Assembly: GCA_035528035.1 (NCBI GenBank)
Contig: DATKZI010000058.1
Location: forward strand, 1 to 64,000
DNA: 64,000 nt
Origin: JABLTI01 sp035528035
GTDB taxonomy: Archaea; Asgardarchaeota; Heimdallarchaeia; JABLTI01
Direction of reading: 5' to 3'
A program made the translations under genes and the position numbers. Below the pieces are notes generated by a model. It was not told the DNA's origin, did no database searches, and was given only the letters and a program-made list of their open reading frames with translations. Positions 36,360-45,396 of the stretch are shown here, piece after piece (the first letter of the stretch is position 1; every line of letters starts with the position of its first letter).

Positions 36360-36685
36360 CCAAACAAAATACCCTTTCAGAAAAAGAAATGAAGGAATGG
36401 ATAGCCGAAAAATGGGGCTATGAAAAACTACCCATAGGAGGTAGTGTTCCTTATGCTGGATCGTCAGAATTTTTCAAAACAGGTGACTGGAGTGCATTCA
36501 AAGCGGTAGTAGATAGAGAGAAATGCACAAAATGTACAACATGTTTCTTCCTATGTCCAGATTCAGCAATTGAAATGGATGAAGAAGAAATACCAGTGAT
36601 GAATTTTGACTATTGTAAAGGCTGCGGTATCTGTGCACAAGAGTGCCCATCTGATGCTATTGAAATGAAGGACATGAGTCAATAG
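36356..36685 (+). CDS. porD: 2-oxoacid:ferredoxin oxidoreductase delta subunit (2x[4Fe-4S])
   Basis: This 109-residue ferredoxin-like subunit has two cluster motifs: CTKCTTCFFLCP and CKGCGICAQECP. The N-terminal 50 residues match the POR delta leader. It overlaps porG by four bases and precedes porA by ten. It carries electrons from the TPP and beta-subunit cluster to external ferredoxin. Confidence 0.92.
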   Translation: MTKQNTLSEKEMKEWIAEKWGYEKLPIGGSVPYAGSSEFFKTGDWSAFKAVVDREKCTKCTTCFFLCPDSAIEMDEEEIPVMNFDYCKGCGICAQECPSDAIEMKDMSQ

Positions 36686-36695
36686 GTGATCAATC

Positions 36696-37892
36696 ATGAC
36701 TAAAACTACTACTAAACCCGGTAAACGTATTGGTATGACGGGCGATGAAGCTGTTGCTAATGCTGCTGCAGTTATCAATCCTGATGTTGTTGCTGCTTAT
36801 CCTATCACCCCTCAAACTATCATTGTCGAACATTTCAGTGATTTCGTTGCTAATGGTGAAGTTGATACTGAATATGTTTGTGTCGAATCCGAGCATAGTG
36901 CTATGAGTGCTTGCGTTGGTGCTAGTGTCACTGGTGCAAGAGTTTTTACTGCTTCTGCTAGTCAAGGTGTTGCTTTAATGTATGAAATCCTTTTCATAGC
37001 TGCTGCATCAAGATTGCCTATTGTTATGGCTGTTGCTAACAGAGCTCTAAGTGGTCCTATTAACATCCATGGTGAACTTACTGACCAAACTGTTTGTAGA
37101 GACACTGGTTGGATTTCTATGTTTTCTGAATCCGCTCAGGAAGCTTATGACACTACATTCTTGTCTTTCAAAATAGGTGAAACTCCAGAAGTCTCCCTTC
37201 CTGTAATGTTTGGCTTGGATGGCTTTATTTTAACCCATGCTCTTGAAGGAGTTCATCCTTTGGATAGAGATTTCGTTAAAGCGTTCTTACCAGATCGTGT
37301 AATGAAATATCCAACAATACCAGGAAATCCCGTTTCCTCTGGTTTATTAGCTCTTCCTGATTATTATATGGAAGTTAAATATCAACAAGAATTAGCTATG
37401 ACTGCTGCTCGAAAGGTTATGCCCAAAGTTTTCAAAGAATTTGGTGAGATTACTGGTCGAAACTACAAGATGGTTGAAGAATATAAAATGGATGGAGCTG
37501 AAACTGCCTTTGTTACTATGGGCGCTTTAGCTGGTTCCACAAAATATGTTGTTGATAAACTTCGAAGTGAAGGTCAAAAAGTTGGCATGCTAAAAGTGAA
37601 AACCTTCCGACCTTTCCCAGATGAAGAAATAGCTAAAGCATTAAAGAATGTTGAAGCTGTAGGAGTAATTGATCGAGACCTTACTTTCGGTTCCCCTGGA
37701 CCAGCACTTTACTCTGATCTTAAGGCATCATTATATGATTACAAAGATCGACCACAAGTATTTGGTTTTGTAGCTGGAATTGGTGGAAGAGATGTTGATG
37801 TAAAAGAATACGAATACGTCTACAAACAAGTTCTCAAACACAAAGGAGCAGAAAAGGCTGTTCCCATTGAGTGGATAGGTTTACGTAAGTAG
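36696..37892 (+). CDS. porA: 2-oxoacid:ferredoxin oxidoreductase alpha subunit (pyruvate type)
   Basis: The 398-residue subunit shows GDEAVANAAAV, VAAYPITPQTIIVE and VESEHSAMSACVGASVTGARVFT (given here in part), which bind substrate and contact TPP. The order gamma-delta-alpha-beta and the length fit pyruvate rather than 2-oxoglutarate enzymes, but 2-ketoisovalerate cannot be excluded from sequence alone. The gene starts with ATG ten bases after porD and precedes a strong AGGAGGACG site for porB. Confidence 0.9.
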   Translation: MTKTTTKPGKRIGMTGDEAVANAAAVINPDVVAAYPITPQTIIVEHFSDFVANGEVDTEYVCVESEHSAMSACVGASVTGARVFTASASQGVALMYEILFIAAASRLPIVMAVANRALSGPINIHGELTDQTVCRDTGWISMFSESAQEAYDTTFLSFKIGETPEVSLPVMFGLDGFILTHALEGVHPLDRDFVKAFLPDRVMKYPTIPGNPVSSGLLALPDYYMEVKYQQELAMTAARKVMPKVFKEFGEITGRNYKMVEEYKMDGAETAFVTMGALAGSTKYVVDKLRSEGQKVGMLKVKTFRPFPDEEIAKALKNVEAVGVIDRDLTFGSPGPALYSDLKASLYDYKDRPQVFGFVAGIGGRDVDVKEYEYVYKQVLKHKGAEKAVPIEWIGLRK

Positions 37893-37906
37893 GAGGACGA
37901 TGAAAA

Positions 37907-38890
37907 ATGGTTTCTACTGAAGAATTAAAAAATGTTAAGATTCCAAAAGCAAAAGATCTTATTAGAGAGAAAAATCGTTTAGCACCAGGCCATAGACTCT
38001 GTCCTGGCTGTACTGCTGGAACAATTGCTCGTTGTGCTACTCTCGTAACAGATCCTGAAAATGTGACTGTTTTCCATGCTACTGGTTGTATGGAAGTTGC
38101 TACTACAATTTATCCCTTTACCGCTTGGCGAGTTCCTTGGTTCCATAATGCTTTTGAAAATGTTGCTGCAACTGCTAGTGGTGCGGAAGCAGCTTACAGA
38201 GCAATGGTTCGTAAGGGTAAATTAGAAAAAATGCCTGATATTATTGCCTTTGCTGGTGATGGTGGTACCTATGATATTGGTCTCCAATCACTCAGTGGTG
38301 CTCTCGAACGAGGTCATGACTTCGTTTACATCTGTTACACAAATGGTGCCTACATGAATACAGGTATCCAACGTTCAGGTGGCACTCCAATGTATGCTGC
38401 AACAACAACCTCACCCGCAGGTTCAGTTATACCAGGTAAAATGCAATGGCGAAAGGATTTGGTTGCAATTGCAGCAGCCCACAAAGTTCAATATGTAGCT
38501 ACTGCTTCCCCCGCAGCTCATCGTGATATGATGACCAAAGTACGCAAAGCTCTTGACGTAGACGGCCCAGCATTCATTTTGGTAGACATGCCCTGCCCAA
38601 GAGGATGGCGTTTCCCTGAAGAACTTTCAGTTCAAGTTGCTCAACAAGGCATTGATACCTGTTACTTCCCCCTCTACGAAATTTACGATGGCCGTGAGTA
38701 TGTTCTTAGTGCTAAGAGTAAGGCTATCGCCAATAAACCTGAAAGAAAACTACCAATTGAAGAGTACCTTAAAGGTCAAGGTCGATTTAGACACTTATTC
38801 AAACCTCAAAAACGAGATGATCTTATCGCTCAATTCCAAGCAGCAGTCGATCAAGAATGGGATTACTTGCAAAAATTGTGCAATCTATAA
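37907..38890 (+). CDS. porB: 2-oxoacid:ferredoxin oxidoreductase beta subunit (TPP-binding)
   Basis: The 327-residue subunit carries RLCPGC near the N-terminus and the TPP/magnesium motif FAGDGGTYDIG followed by CYTNGAYMNTG. Conserved cysteines (including CMEVAT and the N-terminal pair) bind one [4Fe-4S] cluster. An AGGAGGACG site lies eight bases upstream of the ATG at 37907. A hairpin and T-tract follow the stop, closing the operon. Confidence 0.9.
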   Translation: MVSTEELKNVKIPKAKDLIREKNRLAPGHRLCPGCTAGTIARCATLVTDPENVTVFHATGCMEVATTIYPFTAWRVPWFHNAFENVAATASGAEAAYRAMVRKGKLEKMPDIIAFAGDGGTYDIGLQSLSGALERGHDFVYICYTNGAYMNTGIQRSGGTPMYAATTTSPAGSVIPGKMQWRKDLVAIAAAHKVQYVATASPAAHRDMMTKVRKALDVDGPAFILVDMPCPRGWRFPEELSVQVAQQGIDTCYFPLYEIYDGREYVLSAKSKAIANKPERKLPIEEYLKGQGRFRHLFKPQKRDDLIAQFQAAVDQEWDYLQKLCNL

Positions 38891-38908
38891 TTAATTAATT
38901 GATTAGAC

Positions 38909-38960
38909 CAACCGTTCTCTTCTTGAGAACTGGTTGTATTATTTTTTTATCATTTTTTTC
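38909..38960 (+). terminator. Terminator of the por operon
   Basis: CAACCGTTCTC (38909-38919) pairs with GAGAACTGGTTG (38925-38936), with one bulged base, followed by T-rich sequence. It lies 20 bases after porB. Confidence 0.65.
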
Positions 38961-39052
38961 TTTCTGAAACTCAATTTAGACCTTTTTAAACAAAATTACT
39001 TGTAGGTTACTTCGAGAAACATGATTTCTCCTCGCGGAGGTCTAAGAATAAA

Positions 39053-39187
39053 ATGATAAAACTCTGGAAAAATCAACGATTGGGTTTAATCTTGCTTTTT
39101 GGAGCATTGATTTTACTTTGGGTGACTGCTACATTAACTATTGGCCCACCTGAAGAAGCGCCACCATTCTTTACACCAGGTCCTTAA
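39053..39187 (+). CDS. 44-residue single-pass membrane protein
   Basis: This small frame encodes a basic N-terminus (MIKLWKNQR), one hydrophobic helix (LGLILLFGALILLWVTATL) and a Pro-rich acidic end (PPEEAPPFF). A GCGGAGGTC ribosome-binding site lies ten bases upstream. It is flanked by the por terminator and the convergent Rab-like gene. The layout is that of a small membrane subunit or a regulator of a membrane complex. I recognise no family. Confidence 0.6.
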   Translation: MIKLWKNQRLGLILLFGALILLWVTATLTIGPPEEAPPFFTPGP

Positions 39188-39247
39188 TTTTTATTATATT
39201 AAAAGCCGAGGATAACCTGAAAAAAGTCCTTGTAAAAGGGCGCTTCT

Positions 39248-39832
39248 TTACTTATTTTTCTTTTCTTTCTCTAGCATTGAACCTTCTGCTTGTAAAACCA
39301 TTGTTTTAATTAATGTATCAAAAACCTTCTTTATTGTCTCACCAGTTTTTGCAGAAGTTTCAAGATAAGGTATTTTATACCCTACCTTTTTGGATTTACT
39401 TAATGCATAGCTTCTTGCTTCTTTAGCAGTAACAACTCTATTTTCTAAATCAATTTTATTTCCTACAATAATTAATGGGATATCTTTACAATTTGTTAAT
39501 GCTTCACCTAACCATTTATCCAAATTTTCAAAAGAATCTCTTTTGGTGACATCGAAAACTACCAATCCACCAAGTGAACCTCGATAATATAATGGTCGGA
39601 TTTTTGAGAATCGTTCCTGTCCTCCGGTATCCCAAATTTGACATTTAATTCGTTTATCGTTAATGATTAATTGTTTAATTGTAAAATCGACACCAATAGT
39701 CATTTTATAATTTTCTTGGAACTTATCAGTAGCATATCGATAAGTAATTGCTGTTTTTCCAACTGCTCCGTCACCTACAACTATCGTTTTGAATAGGTAA
39801 TCAAATCCTGATCGTGGAGCTACTTCTGCCAA
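39248..39832 (-). CDS. Rab/Ras-like small GTPase
   Basis: The 194-residue protein has all the motifs of a working Ras-superfamily GTPase: GDGAVGKT (20-27), a switch I threonine (IGVDFTIK region), WDTGGQE with the catalytic Gln72, NKID (125-128) and ETSAK (158-162). The overall pattern is closest to Rab-like proteins. There is no C-terminal cysteine for prenylation; the tail is charged (KEKKNK). Such GTPases are abundant in Asgard archaea and are a strong taxonomic hint. The function is unknown; membrane or cytoskeletal regulation is a reasonable guess. Confidence 0.9.
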   Translation of the reverse strand: MAEVAPRSGFDYLFKTIVVGDGAVGKTAITYRYATDKFQENYKMTIGVDFTIKQLIINDKRIKCQIWDTGGQERFSKIRPLYYRGSLGGLVVFDVTKRDSFENLDKWLGEALTNCKDIPLIIVGNKIDLENRVVTAKEARSYALSKSKKVGYKIPYLETSAKTGETIKKVFDTLIKTMVLQAEGSMLEKEKKNK

Positions 39833-40051
39833 CTGTTAAGCCTTCCTGTACTATTCTAATGTCTCTCAAACTTAGAATGATTTCTCCTTTTCGTGCAAGC
39901 AATAAAAAACCTTTGCTTTGAGGATTTTTTTTGCATGAAAGATATTTGTTTATGAGGTAAATATATTTGCTAGTATTGTCATTAATTTACAACTACTAAA
40001 AGTTAAAGAACGTTCATATAAATCAGTAATTAAGGAGATCTAAAACAAAAT

Positions 40052-40963
40052 ATGACACTAGATAGTATTGATTTAGACGCAGGCTTATTTGGCGGTCCAG
40101 GTGACAAAATACTGCTGCCTTTAATGGGATATCCCTCTGAACGGGATGCTGTTTTTGTAGCACTTACTACCGCAGAATATTTTGGAATTCATTTATACAT
40201 TTTGCATATAGTAAGCAAATCTACAAAAGTAGAAGATTATTTTCAAAAAAAAATTGAGAGAATAAAAGAACGTGCTCAGAAATTAAAGGTAAATCTAGAA
40301 GTCAATATTATTGAAGCATCTAAATGGTCTACTCCTGATTCTATCATTCTCAAGGAAATTAACGATCTATCCCCAAAATTAACCATAATGATGAGTAGAC
40401 GAAAGGGATTATTCCAGCGCTTGTCTGGTAGTATTGCTGAAAAGGTTGCTCGAAAAAGCCCTCATTCTGTTATGATCATTAGGTCACCAATAAAAGATTG
40501 GGTAACTTATGGATCAAATATTTCACCTAGGAAAATAGTTGTTCCTATTGGAGCACAAAACAATTGTGAAATTTCAGCAGTTCAATTAGCAATTGCTATA
40601 GCAAATACTGGAGAATCTCGAGATGCTGATATAACTCTCCTTCATAGCATTATTATTCCTGAAACAGTTCCAATATTGAATAGTGATAATAAGATCTTCC
40701 AACAAGAAGAAAAGAAATTCGTAAAGCAAGCTGGAATGTACACTACCATGCTTATGTTTCCAATGAAAACTAAGGTAATAGTAGGTCGAGACGTTGGTCG
40801 ATCTATTAGTCAATTTCTTAATAAGGAACAAGCTGATTTAGCTATCATGGGTGTTCCTTATGTTCCAAGAAAGTTCTTTGGATTATTTGGTACAGATACC
40901 AATGAAATCTATAATAAAAGTGAATGCCCAGTAATGGTGATTTTTCATAAGGAAATATGTTAG
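40052..40963 (+). CDS. Tandem universal stress protein (two USP domains)
   Basis: The 303-residue protein has two USP units: about 20-147 (ILLPLMGYPSERDAVFVALT to HSVMIIRSP) and about 165-300 (KIVVPIGAQNNCEISAVQLA to CPVMVIFHKE). The first keeps a glycine-rich ATP-site segment (RKGLFQRLSGS), the second a shorter version (FFGLFGTD). It begins with ATG after an AAGGAGATC site. It precedes an APC permease by 100 bases, a pairing often seen in archaea, where USP domains regulate transporters. Confidence 0.85.
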   Translation: MTLDSIDLDAGLFGGPGDKILLPLMGYPSERDAVFVALTTAEYFGIHLYILHIVSKSTKVEDYFQKKIERIKERAQKLKVNLEVNIIEASKWSTPDSIILKEINDLSPKLTIMMSRRKGLFQRLSGSIAEKVARKSPHSVMIIRSPIKDWVTYGSNISPRKIVVPIGAQNNCEISAVQLAIAIANTGESRDADITLLHSIIIPETVPILNSDNKIFQQEEKKFVKQAGMYTTMLMFPMKTKVIVGRDVGRSISQFLNKEQADLAIMGVPYVPRKFFGLFGTDTNEIYNKSECPVMVIFHKEIC

Positions 40964-41065
40964 AGTAGAAATTTCAGATACCTAAGTACATTCTGAATGA
41001 AGCGTAAGTTTTTAAGATGAATCTAGGAAATCATAAAAAGGATACAAAATATAAAATTAGTTTTC

Positions 41066-42604
41066 ATGAAGGTTATAGTAATGGATGAAATCAAAGGTGT
41101 GAATAAAGAAGAAATTCAACTTGTAAAGAAGTCGATCGATAAAGTTGACAACAATAACCATTCACACGAATCAGTTACTATAGGAATTATTACCGAAAGA
41201 GAACTTTCACGAGAATTAGGATTTAAGGAAGCTCTAAGTATAGGTCTTGGAGGAACTATAGGGGGCGGTGTTTTTAGTGTTTTGGGTATAGTTATCGGTT
41301 TTGCTGGTCCTGCAGCAATTCTTTCCTTTCTTTTTGGAGGTATTTTAGGGATTTTATTTGGTTATTCTTATGCAAAATTATCTGTAAAATATCAATCAGC
41401 TGGTGGTAGTTATACCTTTGCTAAAGCCGCTTATGGTGATAAATTTGGGGGTATATTTGGATGGTTGTTATGGATCGGTTATTTAGCTTCATGTTCACTT
41501 TATGCTTATACTTTTGGGATTTATTTTGCCCATTTGATAGATATTATCACACCTAGTGATCTTGTAGAAAATGGTTGGATTAGATTAATCTTTTCAATTT
41601 TTTCAACATTAATAATAGGTCTTTCCACATTGGTTAATTTGAAAGGAGTAAAGGAAACAGGGAAATCTCAGAATATTATTGTCTTAGCAAAATTGATTAT
41701 ACTTTTGACTTTTATAGCTATAACAATACCTGCTGCTATAAGGGGTGCTAAAGAGAATCTAAGTGATTTTTTTATTGGTTTTGATGGAGAACCAACTGAT
41801 AATATTATACAGGGATTAGCTTTAGCTGTGGTAGGTACTTCTATCCTTTTTGTTGCCTTTGAAGGTATGGAACTTATTCCTAATGCTTCAGAGGAAATTC
41901 AAAATCCCGAGAAAAATATTCCCCGTTCTATTTACACCACTATAATCATTGCTTCAATTATCTATTTGTTAGTAGCATTTACAACTTTGGGAGGAACATC
42001 CTATAAAGTATTTGTTGACGATCCCAGTAAAGCTGAATATGCTTTAGCGTATGCTGCTCAACCTATTCTAGGCATTGCAGGTTTTATTCTTATTACTATA
42101 GGGGCTCTCTTTTCAACTGCAAGTGCATTTAATGCTTCATTATACGGTTCATCAAGATTAGCTTATGTTATGGCTCGAGAAAAAGTTTTCCCAACATTCT
42201 TCAGCAAAGTTTCCAAAAAAGGTCGTGTACCCTATATTAGTATTCTCTTAATAAGTGGTATAATATTAGTTATGACATTAACATTAAACTTGGAACAAAT
42301 AGCAAAATTAGCTAGTTCCATATTTCTATTATTATTTTCTTTAATGACTTTATCAAGTTTGATTCTAAGGAAAAATATCAAAGCAAAATTCATTATACCT
42401 TTCTTTGGTTTCATATTGTCAACAAGCCTTTTTGGTATTTTTATTTGGAATTTAATTAAAGAAGTTATTAATAAAGAGGAAGGCGCTTTAATAACAATAA
42501 TATTATTACCAATCCTAATAATTCTAGTAGGGATTGGCAGCTATTTTACAATGAGAATTCAAACGAAACAAAAAAAGCAAAATCCGATACAAAATGAAGA
42601 ATAA
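41066..42604 (+). CDS. APC-superfamily amino-acid permease
   Basis: The 512-residue protein has twelve membrane helices. SIGLGGTIGGGVFSVLGIV (about 52-70) is the first helix with the unwound G-x-G substrate site, and FVAFEGMELIPNASEEIQNP (about 264-283) is the sixth-helix signature. The N-terminal 50 residues are cytosolic and charged. A second ATG at 41081 has a closer AAGGTTA site, so the true protein may be five residues shorter. The substrate is a likely amino acid, unidentified. The preceding USP gene may regulate it. Confidence 0.85.
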   Translation: MKVIVMDEIKGVNKEEIQLVKKSIDKVDNNNHSHESVTIGIITERELSRELGFKEALSIGLGGTIGGGVFSVLGIVIGFAGPAAILSFLFGGILGILFGYSYAKLSVKYQSAGGSYTFAKAAYGDKFGGIFGWLLWIGYLASCSLYAYTFGIYFAHLIDIITPSDLVENGWIRLIFSIFSTLIIGLSTLVNLKGVKETGKSQNIIVLAKLIILLTFIAITIPAAIRGAKENLSDFFIGFDGEPTDNIIQGLALAVVGTSILFVAFEGMELIPNASEEIQNPEKNIPRSIYTTIIIASIIYLLVAFTTLGGTSYKVFVDDPSKAEYALAYAAQPILGIAGFILITIGALFSTASAFNASLYGSSRLAYVMAREKVFPTFFSKVSKKGRVPYISILLISGIILVMTLTLNLEQIAKLASSIFLLLFSLMTLSSLILRKNIKAKFIIPFFGFILSTSLFGIFIWNLIKEVINKEEGALITIILLPILIILVGIGSYFTMRIQTKQKKQNPIQNEE

Positions 42605-42628
42605 TTTGCTCTATGGTGTTGTTTCAAT

Positions 42629-43693
42629 TTGTTCAAAAAATCCAATAAGAAAAGTTCCCCAAAAGATATCCCTCATGTGAAATTAGTTTTAACACCAAAG
42701 ATAGAGAAAATTCTTAATGATTGTCAAACACATATAGAGGAATCTTTTCCTCTATCAGAAGAATGTTTTGATAAATTAATGATTTACATTTCAACAGCTT
42801 GTTCTGGATATGAAGTTAAAATAAATTACTTGAAAGAACAGCAGACCACTGAAAATAGACAATTACAGCTAACAGAAACTAAGGAAGTGGTTTATAGTTT
42901 AAGGGAAACGGATTCTACAACAGGGGATGCTTTAAGCTTTCTGAGAGAAAAGCTCGACCTTCTGATAGAAGAGCGTGAAAATCTGGTGTTCAAATTTCTA
43001 AGCTTTAAGGAGGAAATAGAAACAACACCTCTTTTTGAATTATCATCAAAAATCAAAAGTTTTGTAGAATCAATAACATTCATTGAAACAGAAAGTTGGG
43101 AAGAACAATTAGATTATTACAGAACTAGATTTCTGCTGCAAAGGGAACAAGAAACTGATCAAAACTTAAAAGATAATTTTTTACCTGAAGATGAGAAACA
43201 AAAATCATTTCGAGATCCTTTAGCAAAAATCAAAACTCAAGTAGATATCCCAAGCAAACCTGTAAAAATAATTAATTTAACAAAAAATCATCATCAAATA
43301 ATTATACCTTATACTACAAAATTTAATAAATTATTACTTGATGCTTCTAATTCTTTTAATGAAGAAATTCTTGAATGGTCAGAAGAAACAATCACTGAAA
43401 AATTAAACCAGCAAGAAATAATAAGTCAAGAAGTAGGAAAAGAGCTTTATGCATTAAAAAGAGAGCAAGGTATACTTACTATGAAGACATATGAAATTAT
43501 TCAAACCATTCGTTCAAGATTACTTAATATTACAGGTTCTATTGCTTCAAGGATTTTTTTCAAAGATGGATTTAAAGATCTTCTTCAATTATCAAAAAAT
43601 GAATCCCTAACAGATGACGACAGAAAAGAATCAATTAAAAAAATCATTACCCGATTTCTCCGAATTTTAGGTGAAATAAAACCAGGCTTATAA
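42629..43693 (+). CDS. Unknown coiled-coil/helical protein
   Basis: This 354-residue protein is rich in Glu, Lys and Leu and almost wholly helical, with heptad-like stretches (about 60-130 and 245-330). It has no membrane helix and no recognisable domain. A basic N-terminus (LFKKSNKKSSPKD) follows the TTG start. It lies 24 bases after the APC permease and about 100 bases before the VWA gene, and it may be co-transcribed with the permease. I do not recognise it. Confidence 0.55.
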   Translation: MFKKSNKKSSPKDIPHVKLVLTPKIEKILNDCQTHIEESFPLSEECFDKLMIYISTACSGYEVKINYLKEQQTTENRQLQLTETKEVVYSLRETDSTTGDALSFLREKLDLLIEERENLVFKFLSFKEEIETTPLFELSSKIKSFVESITFIETESWEEQLDYYRTRFLLQREQETDQNLKDNFLPEDEKQKSFRDPLAKIKTQVDIPSKPVKIINLTKNHHQIIIPYTTKFNKLLLDASNSFNEEILEWSEETITEKLNQQEIISQEVGKELYALKREQGILTMKTYEIIQTIRSRLLNITGSIASRIFFKDGFKDLLQLSKNESLTDDDRKESIKKIITRFLRILGEIKPGL

Positions 43694-43796
43694 TTCATCT
43701 AAAAGAATTTTCACTAAAAATATTCTTTTCTCAAACAAATTCCAATTTACATAGCTTTATATTTGTGAAAATCGCTAAACTGTCTCGTGACATAAA

Positions 43797-45368
43797 ATGA
43801 CACATGGTATGAAATTCTCAACAGGCGATAAAATACCCGCCACCGAGAAGCTCTTAGAAGATATTCCCTTAATCGGTGAGTTATCTTTCAGTGAATTTGA
43901 AGATACTAAACCAGATATTAAGGGGAAACCAATAATATGCTCTAATTGTGGAGCTATTATCACTGACATTCAAACAATTCAGACGAACGCAAAAATTGGC
44001 ACTTTTTTTAACTGCCTTTTCTGTGGATCACTTAATGTAATAGATCCAAAAGATTTACCAACAAATATCAATGCTTATTTGGGTTGGCTTATTCCCCCTG
44101 ATAAAATTAAACCCGCTTTTGGAGAAGGAATTCAGAAAGGTAATTCCCTAATAGCTGCACTTGATATTTCTGGTTCGATGGCTGGAGCTAAACTAGAGGG
44201 TGTTAAGCAAAGTCTTATTTCAACTGTTAAGGCTTATTCAAAATCAAAAGCAGATGCTATCTTTGGCGTAGTTGCTTTTGAAAGTAATCTCTATATTTAC
44301 TCTCCAGAAGGGGAAGTAGTTGAAACATTGAGCGGTGATATTCTCTATGATGTTAAAGAAATAGAGAAGAAAGTCGCTGATAATAGTTGGGTTAGAAAAC
44401 AATTACCCAATATGACAATCAAAACAACAGCAAAAGATTGGCAAAAAACCATCCAAAAAATGCGTGATATGAATTCTACCGCTCTAGGTCCTGCTGTAGT
44501 AGCTGCTAGAATTATGTCTATAGCAACAGGAACAGGAAGAATATTGCTTTTAACTGATGGGATGGCTAATGTAGGTATTGGTAGTCTATCAGGAGCAAGT
44601 CCTGAAGGGAAGCAATTCTACCGAATGATTGCTGAAGAACTTAAAAAGAACGGTATTGTATTAGACATAGTAGGCATAGCTGGAGAAGGTTCTCTTGAAT
44701 TGAAATCTCTTGCTCAGCTTCCAGAAATAACTGGTGGTGATCTTTTCTATGTCGATCTTTCAGAATTACAGGATAGTTTCTCATTGATTTCTGGAGACGA
44801 AATTATTGGTCGAAATGCTCGAATCAAAGTAGTCGTTCCCAAGGGAATTGAATTATCAAACCTTAGTGGTGCTGGAGCAAGAGCAGACAACATTAAATCA
44901 GGAGAAGATATCTCACTTGGAGGATTAACAAAATCACGATCGATTTCTTTTGAATTCAAACCAAAGAAAGAAATGAAGGATCGTGAAAAAGTTCCTGTTC
45001 AAGTACAAGTTCGCTATAAAGATGAAAATGATAATGAGCGAATTCGTGTTATTGAGAAAGAGCTTACAGTTTCTGAAATAAAAGAAGAAATAGAGAAGGA
45101 CCTTGACGCAGATCTTATTGCTGGATATACTGTTCAACGTGCAGCACAAGTGATGCAAGAAGATCGTAAGAAAAGCAAAGAAATGATGAAGGATATGCAA
45201 TCAACACTAGCAAGAGTAGCACCAAAAGCAGCAGATGCTCAAGCCTATCTCGCAGAAGAGATGGAAGAAATTGATGATGTTATAAAAGAAGAAGCATCGG
45301 GTGCATCTCGTGCAGGTGATCGTATACAAGCCAATGCTTATAGAATGGTTAAAAAGAGGAAGAAATAA
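43797..45368 (+). CDS. Zinc-finger plus VWA-domain protein
   Basis: Residues 47-75 hold a CxxC...CxxC zinc site (CSNCG and NCLFCG). The VWA domain follows, with the MIDAS motif LDISGSMAG (about 120-128), a conserved threonine and LLTDGMANVG (about 257-266), so metal-dependent ligand binding should work. The C-terminal third has a beta domain and a helical tail rich in Glu, Lys and Met. VWA proteins of this form often act with AAA+ ATPases. No MoxR-type ATPase is adjacent. A TATA-like TTTATATTT lies about 40 bases upstream. Confidence 0.8.
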   Translation: MTHGMKFSTGDKIPATEKLLEDIPLIGELSFSEFEDTKPDIKGKPIICSNCGAIITDIQTIQTNAKIGTFFNCLFCGSLNVIDPKDLPTNINAYLGWLIPPDKIKPAFGEGIQKGNSLIAALDISGSMAGAKLEGVKQSLISTVKAYSKSKADAIFGVVAFESNLYIYSPEGEVVETLSGDILYDVKEIEKKVADNSWVRKQLPNMTIKTTAKDWQKTIQKMRDMNSTALGPAVVAARIMSIATGTGRILLLTDGMANVGIGSLSGASPEGKQFYRMIAEELKKNGIVLDIVGIAGEGSLELKSLAQLPEITGGDLFYVDLSELQDSFSLISGDEIIGRNARIKVVVPKGIELSNLSGAGARADNIKSGEDISLGGLTKSRSISFEFKPKKEMKDREKVPVQVQVRYKDENDNERIRVIEKELTVSEIKEEIEKDLDADLIAGYTVQRAAQVMQEDRKKSKEMMKDMQSTLARVAPKAADAQAYLAEEMEEIDDVIKEEASGASRAGDRIQANAYRMVKKRKK

Positions 45369-45396
45369 TTCTTCTCCTCTTATTTTTTATTTTTTT

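Noticed and set aside
36690..36965. Minus-strand open frame opposite porA.
   Set aside because: It is the mirror of a well-supported gene, with low-complexity Ser/Thr/Asn composition and no ribosome-binding site.
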